A stretch of DNA of 64,000 nucleotides from Fusobacterium sp. (GTDB taxonomy: Bacteria > Fusobacteriota > Fusobacteriia > Fusobacteriales > Fusobacteriaceae), in contig DXWL01000006.1 in the NCBI GenBank assembly GCA_019416865.1, forward strand, positions 1 to 64,000. The letters are read 5' to 3'. How positions within the stretch are numbered: position 1 is the first letter of the stretch; every line of letters starts with the position of its first letter. The notes beneath the pieces are model-generated. The model saw only the letters and a program-made list of their open reading frames with translations. It did no database searches and was not told the origin of the DNA. Shown one piece after another: positions 41,671-50,787 of the stretch. The position numbers were made by a program, and so were the translations under genes.

Positions 41671-42489
41671 CTATAAAAGTTCTATGTTTTCACATTCAAG
41701 AAATCTATCTGCTGTCATGTTATACACTGCATCAAGTATTTCTACTCTCATAGTACCATTTCCACTTCCAAGTGAAAAATGCTGTGCAGCTTTTTCTCCA
41801 GCAATTCCCATTATAGCCACTGCTGTTGTTGCTGCTGTAAAATAATCCCTATTTGCACCACAAGCACTTCCTATTAAAGCCCCTGTCATACACCCTGTTC
41901 CTGTTACTTTTCCTAAAAGAGCTGTCCCATTATTAACTTTTGCAACTCTATAACCATCACTTATTACATCTTGTTTTCCTGTTACAGCAATTACTGTATC
42001 GTATCTTTTAGCCAAAATTTTTGCAATTTCATCGCCATTTTTCAAATCTTCTATAGAATCAACACCTCTGTTTGCACTATTTTCCATTCCATAAATAGAT
42101 TTAATCTCTGCCATATTTCCTTTTACTACAGCAAAATGGACATTTTTTAAAAGATCCTCCACAAGTGCTTTTCTTGCTCTTGTAGCCCCCACTCCAACAG
42201 GATCAAGAACAACAGGTTTTCCCAATCTATTTGCTGTTTGTCCTGCCTTAACTGCCATCTCTCTCATGTGTTTATCCATAGTTCCTATGTTTATTACAAG
42301 TGATGAAGCAAAAGAAAGTATATCTTCAAGCTCCTCTTCACAGAACGACATAAGAGGAGAAGCTCCTACAGCAAGAGTTACATTTGCACAATCATTTATA
42401 GTTACAGTATTTGTTATCTGGAAAACTATAGGCTGCTTTTCTCTTATATTTGTTATTACATTTCCAAGCTGTTCTCTTTCAATGTTCAT
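41671..42489 (-). CDS. thiM: Hydroxyethylthiazole kinase
   Basis: A 272-residue thiazole kinase that phosphorylates hydroxyethylthiazole for thiamine salvage. Typical are QITNTVTINDCANVTLAVGASP, VLDPVGVGATRAR and the anion hole NGTALLGKVTGTGCMTGALIG in pieces. The start is the ATG at 42489 after GGAGGA; a second in-frame ATG at 42501 overlaps the ribosome binding site. Last gene of thiD-thiE-thiM. With thiE and thiD but no thiC/thiG nearby, the operon suits salvage. Confidence 0.95.
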   Translation of the reverse strand: MNIEREQLGNVITNIREKQPIVFQITNTVTINDCANVTLAVGASPLMSFCEEELEDILSFASSLVINIGTMDKHMREMAVKAGQTANRLGKPVVLDPVGVGATRARKALVEDLLKNVHFAVVKGNMAEIKSIYGMENSANRGVDSIEDLKNGDEIAKILAKRYDTVIAVTGKQDVISDGYRVAKVNNGTALLGKVTGTGCMTGALIGSACGANRDYFTAATTAVAIMGIAGEKAAQHFSLGSGNGTMRVEILDAVYNMTADRFLECENIELL

Positions 42490-42502
42490 TTGTTCCTCCA
42501 TT

Positions 42503-43126
42503 TTACTTTATAAAAGATGATAAAGTTTCAGCAGCTTTTTTTATATCTTCTTTTCCTAAAATTTCAGATATAACAGCTGCTCCGTCAACACCTGTTTTCA
42601 TTACATCTTCTATATTGTCAAGATGTATTCCTCCTATTGCCACAGTGGGAATCTTGACACTTTTAGCTATTTTTTCAAGCTTTTCAAGTCCCAAAGACTC
42701 ATTTATATCTTTTTTACTTCCTGTAAAAAAGACTGTTCCTATTCCAAGATAATCTGCTCCGCCTTTTTCTGCTTTTTCTGCTTCTTCAAGACTTCCAACA
42801 GAAACACCTATTATCTTATCATTTCCCAGCTCTTTTCTTGCCTCTTCAAGTGATTCATCGCTCTGCCCAATATGAACTCCCTCTGCATCAATTATTTTGG
42901 CTATTTTTACATTGTCATTTATAATCAAAGGTACATTATATTTTTTTGTTACCTTTTGCAGATTTTTAGCAATCTCTAAAAATTCATCATCACTGATAAA
43001 TTTCTCTCTCAACTGAACAAGAGTTACCCCACCTTGTATACTTTCCTCAACAGCTCTATATAGATCTTTCCCTTTTAAAATATCTCTATCAGTTACAAGA
43101 TATACAGAATAATCTATTTTATTCAT
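42503..43126 (-). CDS. thiE: Thiamine-phosphate synthase
   Basis: A 207-residue TIM-barrel enzyme joining the pyrimidine diphosphate and thiazole phosphate. Seen are YLVTDRDI, VTLVQLREK, IINDNVKIAK, GVHIGQSDE, GADYLGIGTVFFTGSK and PTVAIGGI. Its start overlaps thiD by eight bases. Confidence 0.95.
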   Translation of the reverse strand: MNKIDYSVYLVTDRDILKGKDLYRAVEESIQGGVTLVQLREKFISDDEFLEIAKNLQKVTKKYNVPLIINDNVKIAKIIDAEGVHIGQSDESLEEARKELGNDKIIGVSVGSLEEAEKAEKGGADYLGIGTVFFTGSKKDINESLGLEKLEKIAKSVKIPTVAIGGIHLDNIEDVMKTGVDGAAVISEILGKEDIKKAAETLSSFIK

Positions 43127-43925
43127 ATTTAACTCCTGCTTTTTGATATAAATCTATAAAATGTCCCACAGGTCCTACCCCATGTCCTATTGAAAAAGAA
43201 TTTTTTATGGCTAAAGTTATATATTCTTTTCCCATTCTTACAGCTTCTTCAACTGAATGTCCCTTTCCTATAAGAGATGCTATTGTAGAAGAAAGAGTAC
43301 ATCCTGTTCCATGAGTATTTTTAGTATCAATTCTCTCTCCAGGGAATTTTACAACTTTTCCATCAGCTAAAAGAAGTATGTCAGTACAATTATCTAATCT
43401 GTGTCCCCCTTTCATAAGAACATTTTTTGCCCCAAGCTGTTGGATTTTTTTTGAAGCCTCAACCATATCATCTTCATTTTTTATTTCCATTCCTGCAAGA
43501 ATTTCCCCTTCAGGAATATTTGGAGTAACTATTTCTCCCATAGATACAAATTTTTTAAGTTCTTCTATTGCTTCATCTTTTAAAAGTTTAAATCCACTTT
43601 TTGATACCATTACTGGATCTATAACAATGTTTTTAGCATTGTATTTTTTTAATGTATTTCCAATTGTTCTTATAATTTCACTGCTTGAAAGCATTCCAAC
43701 TTTTATACTGTCTACTTCTATATCATCAAATATTGCTTCTATCTGTTTTTGCACTATTTCATTTGATATATTCTGAACTCCAAAAACTCCCATAGTATTT
43801 TGAACTGTTACTGCTGTAATAACACTCATTCCATAAACTCCCATGGCACTCATAGCTTTTAAATCTGCTTGTATTCCTGCTCCACCACAGCTGTCTGAAC
43901 CTGCTATTGTTAAAACTTTTTTCAT
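43119..43925 (-). CDS. thiD: Hydroxymethylpyrimidine/phosphomethylpyrimidine kinase
   Basis: A 268-residue ribokinase-like enzyme that phosphorylates HMP and HMP-P. N-terminal TIAGSDSCGGAGIQADLK, IDPVMVSKSG and the C-terminal anion hole NTHGTGCTLSS are diagnostic. First gene of thiD-thiE-thiM. The 130-bp upstream region shows no TPP-riboswitch core, only the terminator of the next operon. Confidence 0.95.
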   Translation of the reverse strand: MKKVLTIAGSDSCGGAGIQADLKAMSAMGVYGMSVITAVTVQNTMGVFGVQNISNEIVQKQIEAIFDDIEVDSIKVGMLSSSEIIRTIGNTLKKYNAKNIVIDPVMVSKSGFKLLKDEAIEELKKFVSMGEIVTPNIPEGEILAGMEIKNEDDMVEASKKIQQLGAKNVLMKGGHRLDNCTDILLLADGKVVKFPGERIDTKNTHGTGCTLSSTIASLIGKGHSVEEAVRMGKEYITLAIKNSFSIGHGVGPVGHFIDLYQKAGVKYE

Positions 43926-44017
43926 CTTATCCTCCCAATAACATATAAATATTTTTTTCTATAAATTATTTTACCATAAAAAAAGGAAAACAGCACAATT
44001 TTAATTTTTAATATAGA

Positions 44018-44049
44018 AAAATGTCTGTACCTTTCGATACAGACATTTT
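44018..44049. terminator. Terminator downstream of the Na/Pi transporter gene
   Basis: Perfect 12-bp stem AAAATGTCTGTA / TACAGACATTTT with an 8-nt loop. The minus-strand continuation is T-rich (TTCTATATTAA). It separates the transporter from thiD. Confidence 0.78.
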
Positions 44050-44064
44050 CGGGTGATTTTATTT

Positions 44065-45690
44065 TTATCTAGTGAATACCTCTATTATATTGAAAATATG
44101 ATCTCTTATTCTTCTGTAGTGATTTAAAATATCCATATAACTTGTACTGAACATTGCAGAAGCTTCAACTTTTGCTGTATTTTCAAGATGATATGTTCTA
44201 GTTTCTCTGAACTTATCTGTAATATGATTTGCTAAGATTATAGCTTTTATAAATGCTTCTTTATCTTTTTCTTCATATGCTTTGTTTACATCGTGGAACA
44301 ATCTGCTTACACATCCATGAAGATAAGAAAGTTTTTGAATTTTGCTGTCGCTAAGCTCAATATCATTGTCATGAAGTTTTTTAAGATTTTTAGCAATTCT
44401 CACAAAATAATCACTGATTGTTTCATACTCATCACAAATTTCAAGATTTAATCTTGTTTCCTCTTTCATAGAATCTGTTAAATCTTTATTTAAAATTTGG
44501 AAGTTTACATCTGTTATCTCTTGTTGATAAATATCCATTTTTTCTTCTATCTCTTGAAGTGAACCAACCTGTTTTTCACTGATAGGCTCTTTTTTTCCAT
44601 AAACCTCTTCAAGTGTAAATATCATCTCTTTTATATTTTGTCCCATTGTAAGAACTTCTTTTTTAGTTTGTCCTACCACAACACTTGGAGTTCCTACCAT
44701 AAGCATATCCAGTTGAGTAACCTTTGTTGAAACCCCTCTGTCATCTTTTACAATGAAGCAAAGGAATTTAGCAAGATATCCTACAAATGGTGTAAACATT
44801 ATAACATTTATCACATTAAACATTGTATGAGCTGTGGCAATAGCCATTGTCATATTTACATTTGGGTCTGCAAAATTTCCTAAGAATTTTATATATAAAG
44901 GGAAGATTGTTGTTGCCCATAAAACTCCTGTAATATTTATAATTGTATGAGCATAAGCCGCTCTTTTTGCATTTGCATTTGCATTAAGTGTTGCAAGAAT
45001 TGCTGTAACTGTTGTACCAACATTTTCTCCAAGTACAAGTGCAACTGCTGTATTATAATCAATAAGTCCTTGAAGAGCAAGAGTGATTGTAATACCAAGA
45101 GTTGCTGATGAAGATTGTACAATACCTGTTATTAAAGCTCCTGCACAAGCAACTTTTAACACACCAAAATATGTATCAGCATTAAACATATGGAAAAGTG
45201 CTATAAATTCAGGCATACTTCTTACAGGTTTAAGCCCGTTGCTCATAAGTTCAAGCCCAAGGAATATCATTCCAAGTCCCATTACTGTTAAAGCTCTTGT
45301 TCTTGCTCTATCCCCTTTTAAAAATACATACGATATAGCTGCTGCTCCGGCAATAGGCAATCCATATTTACCAATATTAAGAACTAGAATCCAACCTGTG
45401 ATTGTTGTTCCTATATTCGCTCCAAGAATTACTCCAAGCCCTTGTTTTAATGTTAAAAGTGAAGCATTTACAAATCCTATTGTCATTACTGTACTCACTG
45501 ATGAAGATTGTACAAGCATTGTTACAAAAAGCCCCATTAAAACTGCTACCACTCTATTTGTAGTAAGTACTGCCAATATTTTTTTCAGTCTTTTTCCTGC
45601 TAGTTTTTGCATTCCACTGGACATATTTTCCATACCATAAAGGAAAATTCCCAGTCCTCCAATAATATTGCATAAGATAGTTAAATACAT
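44065..45690 (-). CDS. Na/Pi cotransporter family protein with PhoU-like domain
   Basis: A 541-residue membrane protein of the NptA/YjbB type. Two inverted Na_Pi_cotrans repeats show the QSSS signatures (TMLVQSSSVSTVMTIGFVNAS, first half; ITGIVQSSSATLGITI, second half). A cytoplasmic PhoU-like helical domain lies at about 345-541. It imports or exports phosphate with Na+. The start is the ATG at 45690 after GGGAGG; the frame is open to 45741. It has its own promoter and terminator. Confidence 0.92.
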   Translation of the reverse strand: MYLTILCNIIGGLGIFLYGMENMSSGMQKLAGKRLKKILAVLTTNRVVAVLMGLFVTMLVQSSSVSTVMTIGFVNASLLTLKQGLGVILGANIGTTITGWILVLNIGKYGLPIAGAAAISYVFLKGDRARTRALTVMGLGMIFLGLELMSNGLKPVRSMPEFIALFHMFNADTYFGVLKVACAGALITGIVQSSSATLGITITLALQGLIDYNTAVALVLGENVGTTVTAILATLNANANAKRAAYAHTIINITGVLWATTIFPLYIKFLGNFADPNVNMTMAIATAHTMFNVINVIMFTPFVGYLAKFLCFIVKDDRGVSTKVTQLDMLMVGTPSVVVGQTKKEVLTMGQNIKEMIFTLEEVYGKKEPISEKQVGSLQEIEEKMDIYQQEITDVNFQILNKDLTDSMKEETRLNLEICDEYETISDYFVRIAKNLKKLHDNDIELSDSKIQKLSYLHGCVSRLFHDVNKAYEEKDKEAFIKAIILANHITDKFRETRTYHLENTAKVEASAMFSTSYMDILNHYRRIRDHIFNIIEVFTR

Positions 45691-45745
45691 TTTTCCTCCC
45701 GAAATTTTAAAAATTTTTTTTGTAATGTTTACCCTGTGCAAAAAA

Positions 45746-45774
45746 ATTCTAACAATTTTTTACATCTGTTTCAA
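45746..45774 (-). promoter_or_regulatory. Promoter of the Na/Pi transporter gene
   Basis: TTGAAA (45769-45774), a 17-bp spacer and TAGAAT (45746-45751) on the minus strand. Confidence 0.65.
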
Positions 45775-45815
45775 ATTTCTTTACACTATTTTTACATTAG
45801 AACTTTTTTCAAAAA

Positions 45816-45839
45816 AAAGGCTGTCTTATAACAGCCTTT
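45816..45839 (-). terminator. Terminator of the universal stress protein gene
   Basis: Stem AAAGGCTGT / ACAGCCTTT with a 6-nt loop; on the minus strand it runs into eight T. Confidence 0.83.
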
Positions 45840-45854
45840 AAATCCTTATATTTT

Positions 45855-46256
45855 CTATTCAGGTACAATCATCACTATACATGGAGCATTTTTTACAACA
45901 TAGCTTGTTACAGAACCAATCATACGAGTAAGTCCTTTTTTAGTTGATTTTGTCATAACGATTATATCTATCTTATTCATTTTTGCTCTTTTTATAATTT
46001 CTGAACCTGCATCTATTAATCCAAATTCACAAGTTATTTCAAATCCCTCAAGCTCTTTTACAGCAGGAGCTGTTAAACGCTGCATATCCTTTTCTGCTGC
46101 AGCAAGATCATACTCCATAATGACATTGTTTACATCTTCTTTAACATAAAGAAGGATAATCTCAACCTCATCTTGTCTATAAAGATTTTTAACAAGGTCT
46201 ATTGAATGCATACTTCTTTCTGTTCCGTCCAAAGGTATAAGTATTTTCTTTTTCAT
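45855..46256 (-). CDS. Universal stress protein (UspA family)
   Basis: A 133-residue single-domain USP. N-terminal KKKILIPLDGTERSMHSID, and the C-terminal ATP-binding pattern GxxG-9x-G(S/T) appears as GLTRMIGSVTSYVVKNAPC. A role in stress or starvation survival is known of the family only. The start is the ATG at 46256; an ATG three codons upstream lies inside the AAGGAGG site. Monocistronic, with its own terminator. Confidence 0.92.
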   Translation of the reverse strand: MKKKILIPLDGTERSMHSIDLVKNLYRQDEVEIILLYVKEDVNNVIMEYDLAAAEKDMQRLTAPAVKELEGFEITCEFGLIDAGSEIIKRAKMNKIDIIVMTKSTKKGLTRMIGSVTSYVVKNAPCIVMIVPE

Positions 46257-46346
46257 ACAAATCATCCTCCTTAGAAATGTAGCTTATATGTCTTACTATA
46301 TTCTTCTCCAAAAAGAGCGATTTTCCTTTTTTTTGGATAAATATTT

Positions 46347-47687
46347 TTATATAAATAAATATATTCTGTCTTTTAAATTTATTTGTCCTTTATCTTTCCA
46401 CTCTTCTGTTATTTCTGAAGCTTTTACATTCAGCATCTCTTTTCCTGCATAATTTATTATTCTGACAATTCCCCTGTCCATCACCTTAAAATTATTCTTA
46501 CCAAAAAAAGTTATTCCATAATATTTAGGTTCTATTACAGCCTTCCCTTTTTCGTTAAAAACTCCAACTCCTTTTTCAGTACGCAGAATATAAAGATTAT
46601 CTCTTATTCCTATAACTTCCATATATTCTGGAAGAACAATAACTTTTCCAGTTATATCAACAACTCCCTCTTTACCATTGACTTTAAAAATTGCTCTGTC
46701 TTTATAAAAAGGTGTTATCTCTTTGAAAGCTGCTGGAATTATAATATTTTCCATTCTATCCATGTACCCATAGTTTTTTCCCTCTCTGAAGAGAACCATA
46801 TCCTCTCCTTCAAGGCTCAGATATTGATATTCTGGCTCTATTACAATATCTCCCTCTTCATTTATCAATCCATATTTTCCGTTTCTTCCCTTTATCACAG
46901 CCATTCTGTTTATAAAATCACTCACAACTTTATAATTTGAACCTAAAATTTTCATTTCGTAAGAATAAAGGTCTAATATAAAATCCATTCCATCTTTTCT
47001 TACTATGGCAACATGACTGCAGAAAGATAGAATTTTATCATATTTACTACTTAAATCAATATCTGCTTCTGTAAAGTCATTTCTGCTTCCGAGAATATGA
47101 TATTTTTCACCTTTTCCTGTAGAAACAATATATGTTTTTTTATTTATTTGGCTAAGTCCTCTATACTTTGGTCTTATAAGGATATTTCCAAAATTATTTA
47201 TAACTCCGTATTTTCCTTTTTCCCTAACTATAAATTTTTCATATTTTGTTTCTGTTACATTTTCATATTTTATGGGAATAACCTCATTATTTTTCCAATT
47301 TACAACTCCCCATTTTTTTTCTTTTGAAACTATAAATTGTTTAGAGAAAACAGGTTTCACTACACCATATATTATTGGAATAACAATATCTTGATGTTCA
47401 TTTATAACCCCGTATTTTCCATCTTTTCCCACTCTGGAATAACCTCTCTCATTAAAGCTTTCCACAGAATCCCAAATAGGTTCAACCACTATTGTTCTGT
47501 CAGCTCTCATAAGTCCGTATTTTCCATTTTTTTTAATAGAAAAAGTTCCGTTTTTAAATTCCCCTACCTCTTCAATATCTTTTGGTATTTTTATATAAGG
47601 ATATTCTTCTGTTGTTTTTATATCTCTAAAAACAAATGCTCCTATAAGAGCAAAAATAAAGACAAACAAAATTCTTAATTTTTTCAA
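46347..47687 (-). CDS. WG-repeat protein with N-terminal membrane anchor
   Basis: A 446-residue protein made of WG (beta) repeats: KNGKYGLMRADRTIVVEPIW, KDGKYGVINEHQDIVIPIIY, KEKKWGVVNWKNNEVIPIKY and five or more others. A hydrophobic N-terminus (about 4-22) acts as signal anchor or signal peptide, placing the repeats outside the cytoplasm. WG repeats form beta-sheet arrays and usually mediate binding; the partner is unknown. It uses a TTG start after GAGGTG, with no alternative ATG nearby. A TATAAT lies about 40 bp upstream. Confidence 0.85.
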   Translation of the reverse strand: MKKLRILFVFIFALIGAFVFRDIKTTEEYPYIKIPKDIEEVGEFKNGTFSIKKNGKYGLMRADRTIVVEPIWDSVESFNERGYSRVGKDGKYGVINEHQDIVIPIIYGVVKPVFSKQFIVSKEKKWGVVNWKNNEVIPIKYENVTETKYEKFIVREKGKYGVINNFGNILIRPKYRGLSQINKKTYIVSTGKGEKYHILGSRNDFTEADIDLSSKYDKILSFCSHVAIVRKDGMDFILDLYSYEMKILGSNYKVVSDFINRMAVIKGRNGKYGLINEEGDIVIEPEYQYLSLEGEDMVLFREGKNYGYMDRMENIIIPAAFKEITPFYKDRAIFKVNGKEGVVDITGKVIVLPEYMEVIGIRDNLYILRTEKGVGVFNEKGKAVIEPKYYGITFFGKNNFKVMDRGIVRIINYAGKEMLNVKASEITEEWKDKGQINLKDRIYLFI

Positions 47688-47768
47688 ATAATTTCACCTC
47701 GTATATATACCATATTTACGCCTATATAGTAATTATACCTCAAGAATATATTTTCAGGAAATTATTTT

Positions 47769-48953
47769 TTATATAATTTTTTTCTCTTTCATTTTTATTA
47801 TCTCTTCTTTATTATAACCTAAACTTTTTAAAATCTCTTCTGTATGATATCCCAATGGATAACCTGCCTCTTTGTATTCAATAGGACATTCTGAAAGTTT
47901 TATTGGAGCTCCCATCTGTTTCACTATTTTTCCATTTGAATTTGGAAGAGGTACATCTACCACAAGCTCTCTTTCTTTTACATGGCTGTCTTCAAGAAGA
48001 GCCTCTCTCATCGTAAGAACAGGTTCAACGCACACATCTTTTCCTTGAAAAATATCCTGCCATTCTTTAAGAGTTTTTTCTAAAATTCTTTTTCTTATGA
48101 TATTTTTCATATTTTCTGTATCTTCAGGCATAACAGTTTTTTCTGTAAGTTCAGGAAGATTTATACATTCACAGAAATTTTTCCAAAACTTAGGCTCTAA
48201 TGAACCTACACTTATATATCTTCCATCTTTTGTTTCATAAAAATCGTAGGCACTTCCTCCATTAAGCCTTGTACTCTCTCTTTCAGGCTCTTTTCCTCCT
48301 GCTAAAAATCCAGCCCCTTCCATTGCATGAAAAGGAATCAATCCATCAAACATTGAAATATCTATAAACTGCCCTTTTCCTGTAACAGTTCTGTAATGAA
48401 CAGCTGCAAGAATACCTATTACAGAATGAAGAGAACCTACTCCAATATCTGCTATCTGCATATTTGTAAGGACAGGACCTGTTGATTTTCTTCCTGAGTA
48501 ATTCATATTTCCGCTTCTTGCAAGATAATTTATGTCATGTCCGGCACTATTTTTCATAGGACCTGTCTGCCCATATCCTGTAAGAGAACAATAAATTATT
48601 TTAGGATTAATTTTTTTCAAATCTTCATAACCAAGTCCCAATCTATCCATAACTCCTGGTCTGAACTGTTCCATTATAATATCATATTCTTTCACAAGTT
48701 TTTTTACAATTTCTTTTCCCTCTTCTGTTTTCAGATTAAGGAAAAGATTTTTTTTATTTCTTCCCAGCCATGCCTGATTTGCTGTAATATTTGCTCCCTC
48801 AATATAAGGAGGATAATCTGCTACAATATCAGGTTTGTCTGGAGAACTTATTTTAATTATCTCTGCTCCCATATCTCCCAGCATAAGAGTTGCATAAGGT
48901 CCTGGAAGAAGTGTTGAAAAATCAAGAATTTTTAATCCTGTTAAAGCACCCAT
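47769..48953 (-). CDS. CaiB/BaiF family (class III) CoA-transferase
   Basis: A 394-residue family III CoA-transferase. N-terminal KILDFSTLLPGPYATLMLGDMGAE in two parts, the conserved NLKTEEGKEIVKKLV and EQFRPGVMDRLGLGY, and the catalytic Asp in GHDINYLA are visible. These enzymes move CoA between carboxylic acids or racemise 2-methylacyl-CoA; the substrate is not evident here. It lies between the WG-repeat gene and proS, with no partner dehydratase or carnitine genes. Confidence 0.9.
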   Translation of the reverse strand: MGALTGLKILDFSTLLPGPYATLMLGDMGAEIIKISSPDKPDIVADYPPYIEGANITANQAWLGRNKKNLFLNLKTEEGKEIVKKLVKEYDIIMEQFRPGVMDRLGLGYEDLKKINPKIIYCSLTGYGQTGPMKNSAGHDINYLARSGNMNYSGRKSTGPVLTNMQIADIGVGSLHSVIGILAAVHYRTVTGKGQFIDISMFDGLIPFHAMEGAGFLAGGKEPERESTRLNGGSAYDFYETKDGRYISVGSLEPKFWKNFCECINLPELTEKTVMPEDTENMKNIIRKRILEKTLKEWQDIFQGKDVCVEPVLTMREALLEDSHVKERELVVDVPLPNSNGKIVKQMGAPIKLSECPIEYKEAGYPLGYHTEEILKSLGYNKEEIIKMKEKKII

Positions 48954-48974
48954 TATATCACTTCCTTTTTGTAA

Positions 48975-49002
48975 AAAAGGGACTGTTTAAACAGCCCCTT
49001 TT
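48975..49002 (-). terminator. Terminator of proS
   Basis: Near-palindromic stem AAAAGGGACTGTTT / AAACAGCCCCTTTT (one mismatch) with T-rich sequence following on the minus strand. Confidence 0.75.
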
Positions 49003-49005
49003 ATT

Positions 49006-50721
49006 TTAATATTTTTTCATAAGTTCTTTTACTGAATTTACTACATCAGCTTTTGCAGTTTCAATTGTTTCTCCTGTTTTTCTTATTTTCAGTTCAACAA
49101 TTCCCTCTGCTGATTTTTTACCACATACAACTTTGAATGGGAATCCAATAAGATCAGCATCTTTAAATTTAAATCCTGCTCTTTCGTTTCTGTCATCATA
49201 AATTGTATCTATTCCTGCTTCACAAAGAGCATTATATACCTCTTCTGCAAGAGCAGTTTGTGCTTCATCTTTCATATTTGCTGCAATAACATCCACAACA
49301 AAAGGTGCTATTGCTGACGGCCAAATTATTCCGTTCTCGTCATTATTTTGCTCAATAGCTGCTGCCATTGTTCTTGATACTCCTATTCCATAGCATCCCA
49401 TTTCCATAACAACATCTTTTCCATTTTCGTCAAGAACTGTTGCCTTCATAGGCTCAGAATATTTTTTACCAAGTTTGAATATGTGTCCGCATTCTATTCC
49501 TCTTGCAACACGAAGAGGTTTTCCACAGATTGAGCAAGTATCTCCTTCTTTAACTTTTCTTACATCTGCAACTATATCTGCTTCATAATCTCTTCCATAG
49601 TTTACATTTAAATAGTGAGTGTCAGGTTTATTTCCTCCTGCTGTATGGTTAGGAATTTCTATTACAGAAGGATCTGCAATTATTTTTATTCCTTTTGCTT
49701 TAAGATCCATTCCATAAGGACCTATGAATCCTTTGAAAAGTCCAAGAGCTTCAAGTTCTTCATCTGTAAGCATTGCAATATCTATTGTATCAATAAGATT
49801 TTTAACTTTAACCTCGTTTACTTCAATATCCCCTCTGATTAAAACCATGTAAGGTTCATCTGTAACCATATCCTTATACATTATAGCTTTTACTGTTCTT
49901 TCAATTTCTACTCCAAGATTTGCTACAACATCTTCTATTTTTGCAATATTTGGTGTAGGAACAAGAACAGGTTCTTTTAACTCCTCTTTTGGAAGTGAAG
50001 TTATTACATTCACTGCTTTTTCAACATTCGCTCCATAGTGGCATGAATCACAGAAAATTAATTCATCCTCTCCTGAGTTTGCCATAACGTGAAACTCTTT
50101 CGAACCGCTTCCTCCGATTGCTCCTGAATCTGCATCAACAATTCTGAAATCAAGTCCGCATCTTTTAAATACTTTTGAATAAGCTTCCTGCATATTATCA
50201 AATTCTTTATCAAGATCTTCTCTGTTAAGTCCGAAAGAATATCCATCTTTCATAAGGAATTCTCTTCCTCTCATAAGTCCAAATCTTGGTCTTCTTTCAT
50301 CTCTGAATTTATTTTGAATTTGATATAAGTTTATAGGAAGTTGTTTATATGAAAATATATCGCTTCTTACGATATCTGTAATTGCTTCTTCGTGTGTAGG
50401 TCCAAGCACGAAATCTCTTTCATGTCTGTCTTTTAATCTCATCATTTCAGGACCCATTACATCCCATCTTCCACTTTCCTGCCAAATTTCAGCAGGTTGT
50501 AATACAGGCATTAAAAGTTCAATTGCTCCTGCTCTGTCCATCTCTTCTCTTACAATATTTTCTACTTTTCTAAGTGTCTTATACCCTAAGGGAAGATAGC
50601 TGTATACCCCACTTGCTAATTTTTTAATCATTCCCGCTCTTAAAAGCAATTGATGACTGACAACTTCAGCTTCTTTTGGGTTTTCTTTTAATGTTTTCAC
50701 ATAATATTTGCTGAACCTCAT
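49006..50721 (-). CDS. proS: Prolyl-tRNA synthetase (bacterial type)
   Basis: A 571-residue class II synthetase. Motif 1 region GYKTLRKVENIVREEMDRAGA, motif 2 FRDERRPRFGLMRGREFLMKD and motif 3 GIGVSRTMAAAIEQ are present. The editing (YbaK-like) insertion lies between motifs 2 and 3 at about 230-390, as in the bacterial ProS form. It attaches proline to tRNA-Pro and edits Ala-tRNA. Start ATG follows AAGGAGG. No T-box leader is visible upstream. Confidence 0.97.
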   Translation of the reverse strand: MRFSKYYVKTLKENPKEAEVVSHQLLLRAGMIKKLASGVYSYLPLGYKTLRKVENIVREEMDRAGAIELLMPVLQPAEIWQESGRWDVMGPEMMRLKDRHERDFVLGPTHEEAITDIVRSDIFSYKQLPINLYQIQNKFRDERRPRFGLMRGREFLMKDGYSFGLNREDLDKEFDNMQEAYSKVFKRCGLDFRIVDADSGAIGGSGSKEFHVMANSGEDELIFCDSCHYGANVEKAVNVITSLPKEELKEPVLVPTPNIAKIEDVVANLGVEIERTVKAIMYKDMVTDEPYMVLIRGDIEVNEVKVKNLIDTIDIAMLTDEELEALGLFKGFIGPYGMDLKAKGIKIIADPSVIEIPNHTAGGNKPDTHYLNVNYGRDYEADIVADVRKVKEGDTCSICGKPLRVARGIECGHIFKLGKKYSEPMKATVLDENGKDVVMEMGCYGIGVSRTMAAAIEQNNDENGIIWPSAIAPFVVDVIAANMKDEAQTALAEEVYNALCEAGIDTIYDDRNERAGFKFKDADLIGFPFKVVCGKKSAEGIVELKIRKTGETIETAKADVVNSVKELMKKY

Positions 50722-50787
50722 TTGTTTCTATCCTCCTTAAAATTTTTGACTGTATCTTATGTTATCTTACCATAATTGTTATATTTT

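Noticed and set aside
43926..44064. Possible TPP riboswitch before thiD
   Set aside because: No CTGAGA or other conserved TPP-aptamer segments; the hairpin there is a plain terminator of the preceding transporter gene.
45083..45640. A 185-codon open frame on the plus strand opposite the Na/Pi transporter gene
   Set aside because: It is a mirror of the Gly/Ala-rich membrane codons; no ribosome binding site or family match.
50722..50787. T-box leader before proS
   Set aside because: The gap to recG is only 66 bp and no T-box sequence or specifier stem is seen.
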